From Acanthamoeba sp. SK_2022b (lineage: Eukaryota; Discosea; Longamoebia; Acanthamoebidae): a stretch of 11,653 nt of DNA. The stretch is taken from NCBI GenBank assembly GCA_027943245.1, contig JANDJZ010001606.1, positions 1-11,653 of the forward strand, written 5' to 3'. Below, piece after piece: positions 6,122 to 11,653 of this stretch. A program made the translations under genes and the position numbers. The notes under the pieces were generated by a model, which searched no databases, was not told the origin of the DNA, and saw only the letters and a list, made by a program, of their open reading frames with translations. Positions within the stretch are counted from its first letter, which is position 1. Each line of letters begins with the position of its first letter.

Positions 6122-7201
6122 TCAGGACTGGTGCGGCAGGTTCTTGCCATGCTCGGGCGACGGCCACAGGCCGCGCGGACGCATCAGCATGATGACGATC
6201 ATGGCCAGCGCGATCAGCAGCTGGCGCAGGATGGAGGCATCGAGCCGCCCATCGGTCATCTGCTGCAGGGGACCGGCCACATAGCGCAGCACCTCGGGCA
6301 ACGCCGACAGCAGCACCGCACCCAGGATCACGCCGGGCAGATGGCCCAGGCCGCCGAGCACCACCATGGCCACGATCATGATGGACTCCATGAGGCTGAA
6401 CGACTCGGGCGAGACGAAGCCCTGGAAGGCCGCGAACATGGCGCCCGAGACACCGCCAAAAGAGGCGCCCATGCCGAAAGCCAGCAGCTTCATGTTGCGC
6501 GTGTTGATGCCCATGGCCTTGGCGGCGATCTCATCCTCGCGGATGGCCATCCAGGCGCGGCCTATGCGCGAGTCCTGCAGGCGCCAGCAGATCACGATGC
6601 TGACCAGCACCAGGAAGAGGAACAGGTAGTAGTACAGCGTGACCGAGCTGATGTCGTAGCCGAAGATCTCCTGGCGCTTGGCCAGGTCCAGTCCCAGGAT
6701 CTTGACCGAGTCGATCTGGCCTATGCCTTTGGGGCCATTGGTGATGTTGACCGGCTGGTCCAGGTTGTTCATGAAGATGCGGATGATCTCGCCGAAGCCC
6801 AGCGTGACGATGGCCAGGTAGTCCCCGCGCAGCTTGAGCACCGGAATGCCCAGCAAAATCCCCGTGATGGCCGCCAGCAGCGCCGCCAGCGGTATCACCA
6901 GCCAGATGGAGGTATGCAGCCCGTCCGGGAACATGGCGGCAAAGCCCTCGAAGGTCTCCGCCAGATGCGGCGAGGCCATCAGCGCGAACATGTAGGCGCC
7001 CACGGCGTAGAACGCCACATAGCCCAGGTCCAGCAGGCCCGCGTAGCCCACCACCACGTTCAGGCCCAGTGCCAGCAGCACATAGAGCAGCGCCAGGTCG
7101 GCGATGCGCACCCAGGCATTGCCGAAATACTGCAGCACCAGCGGCAGCACCAGCAGCGCCAGTCCACCCAGGATCCATTGCACGGTCTTCTTGCTGTTCA
7201 T
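6122..7201 (-). CDS. livM: Branched-chain amino acid-type ABC transporter permease LivM
   Basis: This inner-membrane permease forms the translocation path with LivH. The product is 359 residues with about eight or more hydrophobic helices. Family blocks include LALGLNVVVGYAGLLDLGYVAFYAVGAY, LRGDYLAIVTLGFGEIIRI, ITNGPKGIGQID and the cytoplasmic EAA-type coupling loop GRAWMAIREDEIAAKAMGINTRNMKLLAFGMGASFGG. The C-terminus ends LMRPRGLWPSPEHGKNLPHQS. The ATG at 7201 is preferred over an upstream extension to 7237 because it gives MNSKKTVQW and then the first helix. It is also preceded by GAGGAG at about 7 bases, which overlaps the livH stop. A hydrophilic loop of about 25 residues (ASPHLAETFEGFAAMFPDGLH) lies between two helices and is common in this branch. 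Confidence 0.95.
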   Translation of the reverse strand: MNSKKTVQWILGGLALLVLPLVLQYFGNAWVRIADLALLYVLLALGLNVVVGYAGLLDLGYVAFYAVGAYMFALMASPHLAETFEGFAAMFPDGLHTSIWLVIPLAALLAAITGILLGIPVLKLRGDYLAIVTLGFGEIIRIFMNNLDQPVNITNGPKGIGQIDSVKILGLDLAKRQEIFGYDISSVTLYYYLFLFLVLVSIVICWRLQDSRIGRAWMAIREDEIAAKAMGINTRNMKLLAFGMGASFGGVSGAMFAAFQGFVSPESFSLMESIMIVAMVVLGGLGHLPGVILGAVLLSALPEVLRYVAGPLQQMTDGRLDASILRQLLIALAMIVIMLMRPRGLWPSPEHGKNLPHQS

Positions 7202-7211
7202 GCGTCTCTCC

Positions 7212-8141
7212 TCAGGCGCGGTCGGCCACTCGCTCACCCAGCAGGCCCGAGGGGCGCAGCGTCAGGATGATGATGAGCACGATGAAGGCGAAGATGTCGG
7301 TGTAGTGGCTGCCCAGCACGCCGCCCGTGAGATCGCCGATGTAGCCCGAGCCAATGGACTCGATCAGCCCCAGCAGCATGGCGCCGACCACGGCGCCCGC
7401 CAGGTTGCCGATGCCGCCGAACACGGCCGCCGTGAAGGCCTTGAGCCCCGGCAGAAAGCCCATGGTGTGGTGGGCCGTGCCGTAGTTGGAGGCGTACATG
7501 ATGCCCGCGATGGCCGCCAGCACGGCGCCGATGATGAAGGTGGCAGAGATCACCATGTCAGGCTTGACGCCCATCAAGGCCGCCACGCGCGGATTCTCGG
7601 CCGTGGCCCGCATGGCGCGCCCGAGCTTGGTGTAGTTGACCAGGTAGGTCAGCGCAGCCAGCGCAATCGCCGTGACCACCAGCACCAGGATCTGGGTGGG
7701 CGTGATCACCGCCGTGCCGATCTCGAAGGGCGTGCTCGGCAGCAGCGTGGGATAGGCCTTGTAGTTGGGCTTCCAGATGATCATGGCCAGCGTCTGCAGC
7801 AGCAGCGAGACGCCGATGGCCGTGATCAGGGGCGCCAGGCGCGGGCTGCTGCGCAGGCGCCGGTAGGCCACTTTCTCGATCACGAAATTCAGTGCGGCGG
7901 CCACCACGCAGGCGATCACCGTCGCCAGCAGCAGGATCAGCCAGCCCGGTGCGCCCGGCATGGCCTCCTGCATCAGGCCTATGCAGCTCCAGCTGGTCAG
8001 CGCCCCGACCATGAGCACCTCGCCATGGGCGAAGTTGATGAGCTGGATGATGCCGTACACCATGGTGTAGCCCAGGGCGATCAGGGCATACATGCTGCCC
8101 AGGACCAATCCGTTGATGACCTGCTGAAGCAGTATGTCCAT
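7212..8141 (-). CDS. livH: Branched-chain amino acid-type ABC transporter permease LivH
   Basis: This is the first gene of the operon and the partner permease of LivM. The 309-residue product starts MDILLQQVINGLVLGSMYAL and continues ALGYTMVYGIIQLINFAHGE, the standard LivH opening. The coupling loop GRAMRATAENPRVAALMGVKPD and the stretch AFTAAVFGGIGNLAGAVVGA follow, and it ends with the LTLRPSGLLGE motif. The open frame runs back to 8243, but the ATG at 8141 matches the family start and has GGGGAG about 8 bases upstream. The livM start lies 10 bases after its stop. No substrate-binding protein gene precedes it: the upstream neighbour is a divergent GFA gene. A sigma-70-like promoter lies about 140 bases upstream of the ATG. 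Confidence 0.96.
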   Translation of the reverse strand: MDILLQQVINGLVLGSMYALIALGYTMVYGIIQLINFAHGEVLMVGALTSWSCIGLMQEAMPGAPGWLILLLATVIACVVAAALNFVIEKVAYRRLRSSPRLAPLITAIGVSLLLQTLAMIIWKPNYKAYPTLLPSTPFEIGTAVITPTQILVLVVTAIALAALTYLVNYTKLGRAMRATAENPRVAALMGVKPDMVISATFIIGAVLAAIAGIMYASNYGTAHHTMGFLPGLKAFTAAVFGGIGNLAGAVVGAMLLGLIESIGSGYIGDLTGGVLGSHYTDIFAFIVLIIILTLRPSGLLGERVADRA

Positions 8142-8279
8142 ATGCGCTCTCCCCTTTTGCTCAGGATGGAGACATTCAGCGTGCCTCGCATCCAAACGAA
8201 CGGAGCCAGCAATGCCATGGTGGTGGAAGCTCTCCTGCCGCATCCCGGCTTGTGATCAGGAAGCCGCAGGGGATGGGCG

Positions 8280-8307
8280 ATTCTAGGCACCCCCCGGTGG
8301 CCTGCAA
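8280..8307 (-). promoter_or_regulatory. Candidate sigma-70 promoter of livHMGF
   Basis: On the minus strand TTGCAG (8307-8302) and TAGAAT (8285-8280; 5 of 6 consensus bases) are 16 bases apart. Transcription would begin near 8273, leaving a leader of about 130 nt before livH. The -35 box is one arm of a 19-bp inverted repeat (8302-8320), which would place a bound regulator on the promoter. I see no other plausible promoter between 8142 and 8446 for this operon. Confidence 0.5.
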
Positions 8308-8320
8308 CGCCTTGTTGCAG
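8302..8320. promoter_or_regulatory. 19-bp inverted repeat over the liv promoter -35 (site A)
   Basis: CTGCAAC-GCCTT-GTTGCAG is a perfect 7-5-7 inverted repeat. It covers the -35 element of the livH promoter candidate. A related repeat lies with its start 63 bases further toward the GFA gene. The geometry fits an operator for a dimeric regulator. No regulator gene is adjacent, so its protein is unknown. Confidence 0.45.
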
Positions 8321-8364
8321 CGGGGTTTCCCGAGGCTTTACAAGCCACGCGCTCTTATGTAGCA

Positions 8365-8383
8365 CTGCAGCAATTTGCCGCAG
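8365..8383. promoter_or_regulatory. 19-bp inverted repeat upstream of the GFA gene (site B)
   Basis: CTGCAGCAA-T-TTGCCGCAG is a near-perfect inverted repeat (8 of 9 positions pair). It matches site A at 12 of 19 positions (CTGCA.C...TTG..GCAG). It lies 64 bases before the GFA start codon. A weak plus-strand promoter (TTTACA 8337-8342, TAGCAC 8360-8365) would place it at the transcription start. Interpretation as a second operator is inference. Confidence 0.35.
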
Positions 8384-8446
8384 CCAGCATGAACTCCTAC
8401 CATCAACGGCAGTGCCGCCAGCAAGCGGTGGCCACGGAGAACCCCG

Positions 8447-8794
8447 ATGAAATACCACGGCAGCTGCCACTGCGGCGGCATCGCTTTCGATGTGGAAGGC
8501 GAACTCACCCAGGTCATGGCCTGCAACTGCTCCATCTGCGCGCGCAAGGGCGCCCTCATGTGGTTCGTGCCTCGCGAACAGCTGCAGCTGAGCACGCCCG
8601 AGGAGCAGATGCGCTCCTACACCTTCCACCGGCATCTGATCCAGCACCGCTTCTGCCCGACCTGCGGCATCCACCCTTTCGGCGAAGCCACCGACCCCAA
8701 GGGCCGGCACATGGCGGCCGTCAACGTGCGCTGCCTGGAAGGCGTGGATGCCGAAGCCTTGCGCATCACGCGCTACGACGGACGGTCGGCCTGA
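8447..8794 (+). CDS. GFA-family zinc protein (glutathione-dependent formaldehyde-activating enzyme/CENP-V fold)
   Basis: The family is named for an enzyme reported to form S-hydroxymethylglutathione, but most members have no tested activity. The 115-residue cytoplasmic product shows the full set of zinc-ligand motifs: CHCG with C7 and C9, CNCSIC with C26, C28 and C31, and FCPTCG with C70 and C73. The characteristic F-D-V-E-G and W-F-V-P-R strands lie between them. GGAG is found 8 bases before the ATG at 8447. It is divergent from livH and convergent with the isomerase gene, whose stop is 8 bases away. A second ATG-led frame starting at 8389 in another phase is a shadow. The fold is certain; the formaldehyde reaction should not be assumed. 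Confidence 0.9.
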   Translation: MKYHGSCHCGGIAFDVEGELTQVMACNCSICARKGALMWFVPREQLQLSTPEEQMRSYTFHRHLIQHRFCPTCGIHPFGEATDPKGRHMAAVNVRCLEGVDAEALRITRYDGRSA

Positions 8795-8809
8795 GGCTGG
8801 CTTCAGGCC
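8788..8809. repeat. Hairpin shared by the stop codons of GFA and isomerase genes
   Basis: GGCCTGA (8788-8794) and TCAGGCC (8803-8809) form a 7-bp stem with an 8-nt loop. The left arm ends in the TGA of the GFA gene and the right arm begins with the complement of the isomerase TGA. No T-run follows, so termination by this hairpin alone is doubtful. It may mark the meeting point of two convergent transcripts. Confidence 0.35.
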
Positions 8810-9408
8810 CGCAGCGCTTCTTCCTCCACATCGCGCAGGCGGTCCTTGCCGAAGTAGATCTCGTCGCCAACAAAAAAGGTGGGCGATCCGAAAGCGCCAC
8901 GGTGGAAGGCCTGCTCGGTATTTGCCAGCAGCCGGGCCTTGACTTCGGGCGTCTGGCTTGCGGCGATCAGGGCTGGGGCGTCCAGACCCGCCCCGGACAG
9001 CTCGGTGCCGATCACCTGGGCATCGTCCATCTTGCAGCCCTTCTCCCACATGCTGGAGAACACCGCATCGACATAGCGCTCGAAGCAGCCCATGTCCTGG
9101 GCGGCCACGGCCCCACGCATGATCTGCAGGGTGTTCACGGGAAAGTGAGGATTCATCCGGAAGCGCGTGAGGCTGTGCCTGTGCACGAAGCGCTGCAGCT
9201 CCAGCGCCTCATAGGCGCGCTTGTTGGGAATGTCGGCATTGGCCTCGGCCGGGGAGCGGTTGTTGGCCAGCTTGAACAGGCCTCCCAGCAGGACAGGCAC
9301 ATATTCGAAGCGGATGCCGCTGCGCGCCTCGATCCGGGGAATGACCTGGTGGCAGAGATAGGCGTTGGGGCTGCCGAAGTCGAAGAGAAATTGCACCTTG
9401 GTGTTCAT
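8803..9408 (-). CDS. 2-hydroxychromene-2-carboxylate isomerase-like DsbA/GST-kappa family protein
   Basis: Relatives are glutathione-dependent isomerases of naphthalene catabolism (NahD) and kappa-class glutathione transferases, with a thioredoxin fold and helical insert. The 201-residue product opens VQFLFDFGSPNAYL, with the catalytic-position serine at residue 13. It has FPVNTLQIMRG in mid-protein and the C-terminal FGSPTFFVGDEIYFGKDRL block, which is diagnostic. The ATG at 9408 is chosen because the family starts right before this first strand; the frame is open to 9591 but that stretch overlaps the SDR gene and is unlike the family. The ribosome-binding site is weak (AGG). It lies 52 bases after the SDR stop in the same direction, so the two probably form an operon. 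No naphthalene genes are present, so the natural substrate is open. Confidence 0.88.
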   Translation of the reverse strand: MNTKVQFLFDFGSPNAYLCHQVIPRIEARSGIRFEYVPVLLGGLFKLANNRSPAEANADIPNKRAYEALELQRFVHRHSLTRFRMNPHFPVNTLQIMRGAVAAQDMGCFERYVDAVFSSMWEKGCKMDDAQVIGTELSGAGLDAPALIAASQTPEVKARLLANTEQAFHRGAFGSPTFFVGDEIYFGKDRLRDVEEEALRA

Positions 9409-9460
9409 GGCGTGGCCTGCGGGAGTGGGAGGAAGTGACGATGCGATAAGGCAAGGCGGC

Positions 9461-10189
9461 TCACCACGGCTCCATCCAGGGACGGATCTCGGTCTCGTGC
9501 GTCCAGGCGTCGCGCGGCTGCTGGTGCAGTTGCCAGTAGAGGTCTGCAATGTGCTCGGGATTGAGGATGCCGCCCTGCTCCTTGAGGGCATAGCGCTCGG
9601 GGAAATTGCTGCGGATGAATTCGGTGTCTATGGCGCCGTCGATCACGGGATGGGCCACATGGATGCCCTTGGGCCAGAGTTCGCGCGCCATGCTCTGCGC
9701 CAGGGCGCGCAGGCCGTGCTTGGCACCGGCAAACGCGGCAAAGCCCTCGCGCCCGCGCAAGCTGGCCGTGGCACCCGTGAAGATGATGGTGCCCCGGCCG
9801 CGCGGCAGCATCACCCTGGCCGCCTCCCGCCCCATCAGAAAGCCGGCGAAGCAGGCCATCTCCCAGACCTTGAAGTAGACGCGCGCCGTGGTTTCGGTGA
9901 TGCCGAAGCGCACATTGGCGCCGATGTTGAAGACGGCGACCTCGATGGGTGCGATCTCGGCCTCGATCTTCTGCACCAGGGCCACCATTTCCTCTTCCTT
10001 GCGCGCGTCGCTGCCAAAGCCATGGGCTTCACCCCCTGCGGCGCGGATCTGCTCGACCAGCGGCTGGAGTTTGTCGGCATCGCGGCGGGTGACGCAGGCG
10101 ATATAGCCTTCGCGCGCAAAGCGCCGGGCAATCGCCCCGCCCGTGGCGTCACCGGCACCGATGACGAGGATGGCTTTCTTGTCGGTCAT
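9461..10189 (-). CDS. SDR-family protein with altered catalytic site
   Basis: The 242-residue protein has a Rossmann fold of the short-chain dehydrogenase/reductase type. Visible are the glycine-rich nucleotide loop GAGDATGG (11-18), an Arg-Arg pair after strand 2 (35-36) suggesting NADP preference, the N-x-G of the NNAG position (NIGAN, 88-92), and the segment TGATASLRGREGFAAFAGAKHGLRALAQ. In classical SDRs this last segment carries Ser, Tyr and Lys. Here the Tyr position is Phe153 and the Ser position is Ala140, while Lys157 remains. The C-terminal VIDGAIDTEFIRSNFPERY block belongs to a recognisable atypical SDR subgroup. The start at 10189 has CGGAG 6 bases upstream. It is the first gene of a pair with the isomerase and is divergent from an HxlR regulator. 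Reductase activity cannot be assumed. Confidence 0.9.
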   Translation of the reverse strand: MTDKKAILVIGAGDATGGAIARRFAREGYIACVTRRDADKLQPLVEQIRAAGGEAHGFGSDARKEEEMVALVQKIEAEIAPIEVAVFNIGANVRFGITETTARVYFKVWEMACFAGFLMGREAARVMLPRGRGTIIFTGATASLRGREGFAAFAGAKHGLRALAQSMARELWPKGIHVAHPVIDGAIDTEFIRSNFPERYALKEQGGILNPEHIADLYWQLHQQPRDAWTHETEIRPWMEPW

Positions 10190-10212
10190 GGAATCTCCGT
10201 GGATGAAGAAGT

Positions 10213-10231
10213 AAGTTCATTTTTTGAACTT
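10213..10231. promoter_or_regulatory. Perfect 7-5-7 inverted repeat, likely HxlR operator O1
   Basis: AAGTTCA-TTTTT-TGAACTT is a perfect inverted repeat in the SDR-hxlR gap. It overlaps the -35 box of the plus-strand hxlR promoter and the -10 box of the minus-strand SDR promoter candidate. HxlR-family proteins bind such short dimeric sites next to their own genes. The regulator-site match is inference from position. Confidence 0.6.
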
Positions 10232-10252
10232 TATGCACGGTAGGTTTAAAAT
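10224..10252 (+). promoter_or_regulatory. Sigma-70 promoter of the HxlR regulator gene
   Basis: TTGAAC (10224-10229) and TAAAAT (10247-10252) are separated by exactly 17 bases. This is close to consensus at both boxes (4 of 6 and 5 of 6). Transcription would start near 10259, about 20 bases before the ATG at 10281. The -35 box lies in repeat O1 and the -10 box in repeat O2, a typical autorepression layout. Confidence 0.65.
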
Positions 10253-10257
10253 CTGAA
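10228..10257 (-). promoter_or_regulatory. Candidate promoter of the SDR-isomerase operon
   Basis: On the minus strand TTCAGA (10257-10252; 4 of 6) and TAAAGT (10233-10228; 4 of 6) are 18 bases apart. It would start transcription near 10221, about 30 bases before the SDR start at 10189. It lies face to face on the hxlR promoter and over both inverted repeats. Confidence 0.4.
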
Positions 10258-10260
10258 CCC
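10242..10260. promoter_or_regulatory. Second, imperfect 7-5-7 inverted repeat, likely HxlR operator O2
   Basis: AGGTTTA-AAATC-TGAACCC has the same 7-5-7 architecture as O1 (5 of 7 positions pair) and shares the TGAAC half-site. It begins 29 bases after O1. It covers the -10 box of the hxlR promoter and the -35 box of the SDR promoter candidate. Confidence 0.45.
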
Positions 10261-10280
10261 GTCAAGCGGGGAACTGCCCA

Positions 10281-10730
10281 ATGAAATGGAACGAACTGGA
10301 AGAGGAGCGCTGCTCCATCGCACGCACGGTCTCGGTCATCGGTGACCGCTGGACGCTGCTGGTGCTGCGCGACTGCTTTCTGGGAGTGCGCCGCTTCGAT
10401 GAATTCCTGGGGCGCCTGGGCATTTCACGCCCCATGCTGTCGGACAGGCTGGCCAGGCTGGTCGAGGCCGGCGTGCTCAAGAAGGTGGCCTACCAGGAGG
10501 CGCCGGTGCGGCACGAGTACCGCCTCACGTCCAAGGGACTGGACCTGCATCCCGTGGTCATGGCCATCGTGCACTGGGGCGATGTGCACATGTCCGGCGA
10601 GGAAGGCCGGCCCCTGCTGCACCGGCATTCGGTGTGCGGCCACACGTTCGATCCCCTGATCGTCTGCTCGCACTGCCACGCTCCCTTGCACGCGCGGGAT
10701 GTGACGGTGGAGCCCGGCCCGGGCGCCTAG
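10281..10730 (+). CDS. HxlR-family winged-helix transcriptional regulator with C-terminal Cys cluster
   Basis: HxlR regulators are dimeric DNA-binding proteins, several of which sense quinones, aldehydes or hypochlorite through cysteines. The 149-residue product has the family opening CSIARTVSVIGDRWTLLVLRD (residues 11-31), the recognition-helix region GISRPMLSDRLARLVEAGVL (47-66) and the wing RHEYRLTSKG (77-86). Cys11 is at the position of the conserved redox cysteine of the family; Cys32 is also near. A tail after the winged helix carries CGHTF (C119, H121) and CSHC (C129, C132), resembling a small zinc ribbon. GGGGAA precedes the ATG. It is divergent from the SDR gene, with two inverted repeats between them, so it probably controls itself and that operon. 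The ligand is unknown. Confidence 0.93.
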   Translation: MKWNELEEERCSIARTVSVIGDRWTLLVLRDCFLGVRRFDEFLGRLGISRPMLSDRLARLVEAGVLKKVAYQEAPVRHEYRLTSKGLDLHPVVMAIVHWGDVHMSGEEGRPLLHRHSVCGHTFDPLIVCSHCHAPLHARDVTVEPGPGA

Positions 10731-10740
10731 CCCTGGCTCC
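10709..10740 (+). repeat. GC-rich inverted repeat at the 3' end of the HxlR gene
   Basis: GGAGCC (10709-10714) and GGCTCC (10735-10740) enclose a further GC-palindromic stretch (GCCCGGCCCGGGC at 10712-10724). It spans the stop codon of the HxlR gene, in the 38-bp gap before the convergent rarA end. No T-run follows, so it is only a weak candidate for a transcript end. Confidence 0.2.
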
Positions 10741-10768
10741 AGCCCCGGCCTGCTCTCACGGGATTCGG

Positions 10769-11653
10769 CTATGCGCCGCCGCCGCCAGCCTCTTCATCCC
10801 ACTTGCGCAGCACGGCCAGCTTCTCGCCGATCTTGATCTCCAGGCCCCGTGGCACGGGCTGGTACCAGCCCGGCTCCGCAATGCCCTCGGGCAGATAGGT
10901 CTCGCCGGCCGCGTAGGCGTTGGGCTCGTCGTGCGCGTAGCGGTATTCATGGCCATAGCCCAGCTCCTTCATGAGCTTGGTGGGCGCGTTGCGCAGGTGC
11001 ACGGGCACCTCGCGGCTCCTGTCCTGCTTCACGAAGGCCCGGGCCTTGTTGTAGGCGTTGTAGCCGGCGTTGCTCTTGGGAGCCATGGCCAGATAGATGA
11101 CGGCCTGGCCCAGGGCCAGCTCGCCTTCGGGGCTGCCCAGGCGCTCGTAGGTCAGGGCCGCATCGTTGGCGATCTGCATGGCGCGCGGATCGGCCAGGCC
11201 TATGTCTTCCCAGGCCATGCGCACGATGCGCCGCGACAGGTAGCGCGCATCGGCGCCGCCGTCGAGCATGCGGGTGAGCCAGTAGAGCGCTGCATCCGGA
11301 TGGGAGCCGCGCACGGACTTGTGCAGGGCCGAGATCTGGTCGTAGAAGTTGTCGCCCCCCTTGTCGAAGCGCCTGGCATTCAGGGTCAGCGCGTTCTGCA
11401 CGAATTCGGCATCGATCCGGGTGACGCCTGCAGCGCCCGCCGCCGTCTGGCATTGCTCCAGCAGGTTCAGGAACCGCCGGGCGTCGCCATCGGCATAGCC
11501 GATGATGGTGTCCCGCGCCAGGTCGTCGAACTGCAGGCCGCCCAGGGCCTTTTCCTGCGCGCGCTGCAGCAGCTGCCTGAGCTCTTCGTCGGTCAGGGAC
11601 TGCAGCACATAGACCTGTGCGCGCGACAGCAGGGCCGAGTTCACCTCGAAGGA
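10769..11653 (-). CDS. rarA: Replication-associated recombination protein A, C-terminal part (runs off right edge)
   Basis: RarA (MgsA) is a AAA+ ATPase of the clamp-loader/WRNIP1 family that acts at stalled replication forks with SSB and RecA. The window holds 294 residues of a protein usually about 430-450 long, so the Walker A/B part lies beyond the edge. The visible part begins SFEVNSALLSRAQVYVL, directly after the expected sensor motif. It continues through the lid domain (IIGYADGDARRFLNLLE) and the RarA-specific tetramerisation domain: FYDQISALHKSVRGSHPDAALYWLTRMLDGGADARYLSRRIVRMAWEDIGLADPRA in outline, plus AYNKARAFV and the HLRNAPTKLMKELGYG block. It ends EEAGGGGA then TAG. It is convergent with the HxlR gene. 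A GTG inside the visible frame is not a real start. Confidence 0.96.
   Translation of the reverse strand, partial: SFEVNSALLSRAQVYVLQSLTDEELRQLLQRAQEKALGGLQFDDLARDTIIGYADGDARRFLNLLEQCQTAAGAAGVTRIDAEFVQNALTLNARRFDKGGDNFYDQISALHKSVRGSHPDAALYWLTRMLDGGADARYLSRRIVRMAWEDIGLADPRAMQIANDAALTYERLGSPEGELALGQAVIYLAMAPKSNAGYNAYNKARAFVKQDRSREVPVHLRNAPTKLMKELGYGHEYRYAHDEPNAYAAGETYLPEGIAEPGWYQPVPRGLEIKIGEKLAVLRKWDEEAGGGGA

Noticed and set aside
3903..6284. A 793-codon plus-strand open frame opposite the DUF486, livF and livG genes
   Set aside because: It is rich in His, Gln, Arg, Ala and Gly with no recognisable domain, and is exactly antisense to three clear genes. This is the usual GC-rich shadow frame.
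6131..8255. Two plus-strand open frames of about 380 codons opposite livM and livH
   Set aside because: Composition is typical of reverse-complemented membrane-protein codons (His, Gln, Asp, Arg), no motifs, no promoter; shadows of livM and livH.
8142..8446. Possible short livK-like or other hidden gene in the 305-bp livH-GFA gap
   Set aside because: Frames here are short and low-complexity; the region is better explained by a promoter, two inverted repeats and leaders.
8389..9438. A 349-codon plus-strand frame beginning before the GFA start and crossing the isomerase gene
   Set aside because: It is out of phase with GFA, whose zinc-ligand motifs are intact, and antisense to the isomerase. 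No domain is recognisable.

Overview
The window is GC-rich, gene-dense bacterial chromosome. Gene content and protein style (rpsP-rimM, a pit/DUF47 pair, a liv-type ABC operon, an HxlR/SDR pair, rarA) point to a betaproteobacterium of the Burkholderiales, most likely Comamonadaceae (Comamonas/Delftia-like). That placement is an inference from protein resemblance; there is no rRNA in the window to confirm it. I see no rRNA, tRNA, CRISPR array, insertion sequence, phage gene or replication origin.

Layout. (1) 1-863, minus: rimM (cut by the left edge) downstream of rpsP, with a strong intrinsic terminator between them. (2) 1009-2044, plus: a GNAT acetyltransferase and a TM2-domain membrane protein, closely spaced, ending at a 16-bp hairpin terminator that also serves the convergent phosphate genes. 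(3) 2121-3801, minus: a DUF47/PhoU-like accessory gene followed by the Pit phosphate permease. (4) 3945-4307, minus: a small DMT/DUF486 membrane protein. (5) 4560-8141, minus: livH-livM-livG-livF, the two permeases and two ATPases of a branched-chain amino acid/amide-type ABC importer, with no substrate-binding protein gene at either end. (6) 8142-8446: a divergent control region with a good minus-strand promoter and two similar 19-bp inverted repeats whose starts are 63 bp apart. (7) 8447-8794, plus: a GFA-family zinc protein. (8) 8803-10189, minus: a 2-hydroxychromene-2-carboxylate isomerase-like protein downstream of an SDR lacking the usual Ser and Tyr. (9) 10281-10730, plus: an HxlR-type regulator divergent from the SDR; the 91-bp gap holds two 7-5-7 inverted repeats over face-to-face promoters. 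(10) 10769-11653, minus: the C-terminal part of rarA, cut by the right edge.

How the genes may work together. The DUF47/Pit pair imports phosphate. LivHMGF would import a small amino-acid-like solute using a binding protein encoded elsewhere. The regulator, SDR and isomerase look like one regulon for an aromatic, quinone or aldehyde compound; GFA next door belongs to another fold linked to glutathione. The housekeeping ends (ribosome maturation, replication-fork maintenance) are ordinary core genome. I do not see a clearly new multi-gene system. The parts most worth a second look are the HxlR/SDR/isomerase module with its operator-like repeats and atypical SDR, the paired repeats in front of livH, and the structured rpsP leader with its intra-operon terminator.
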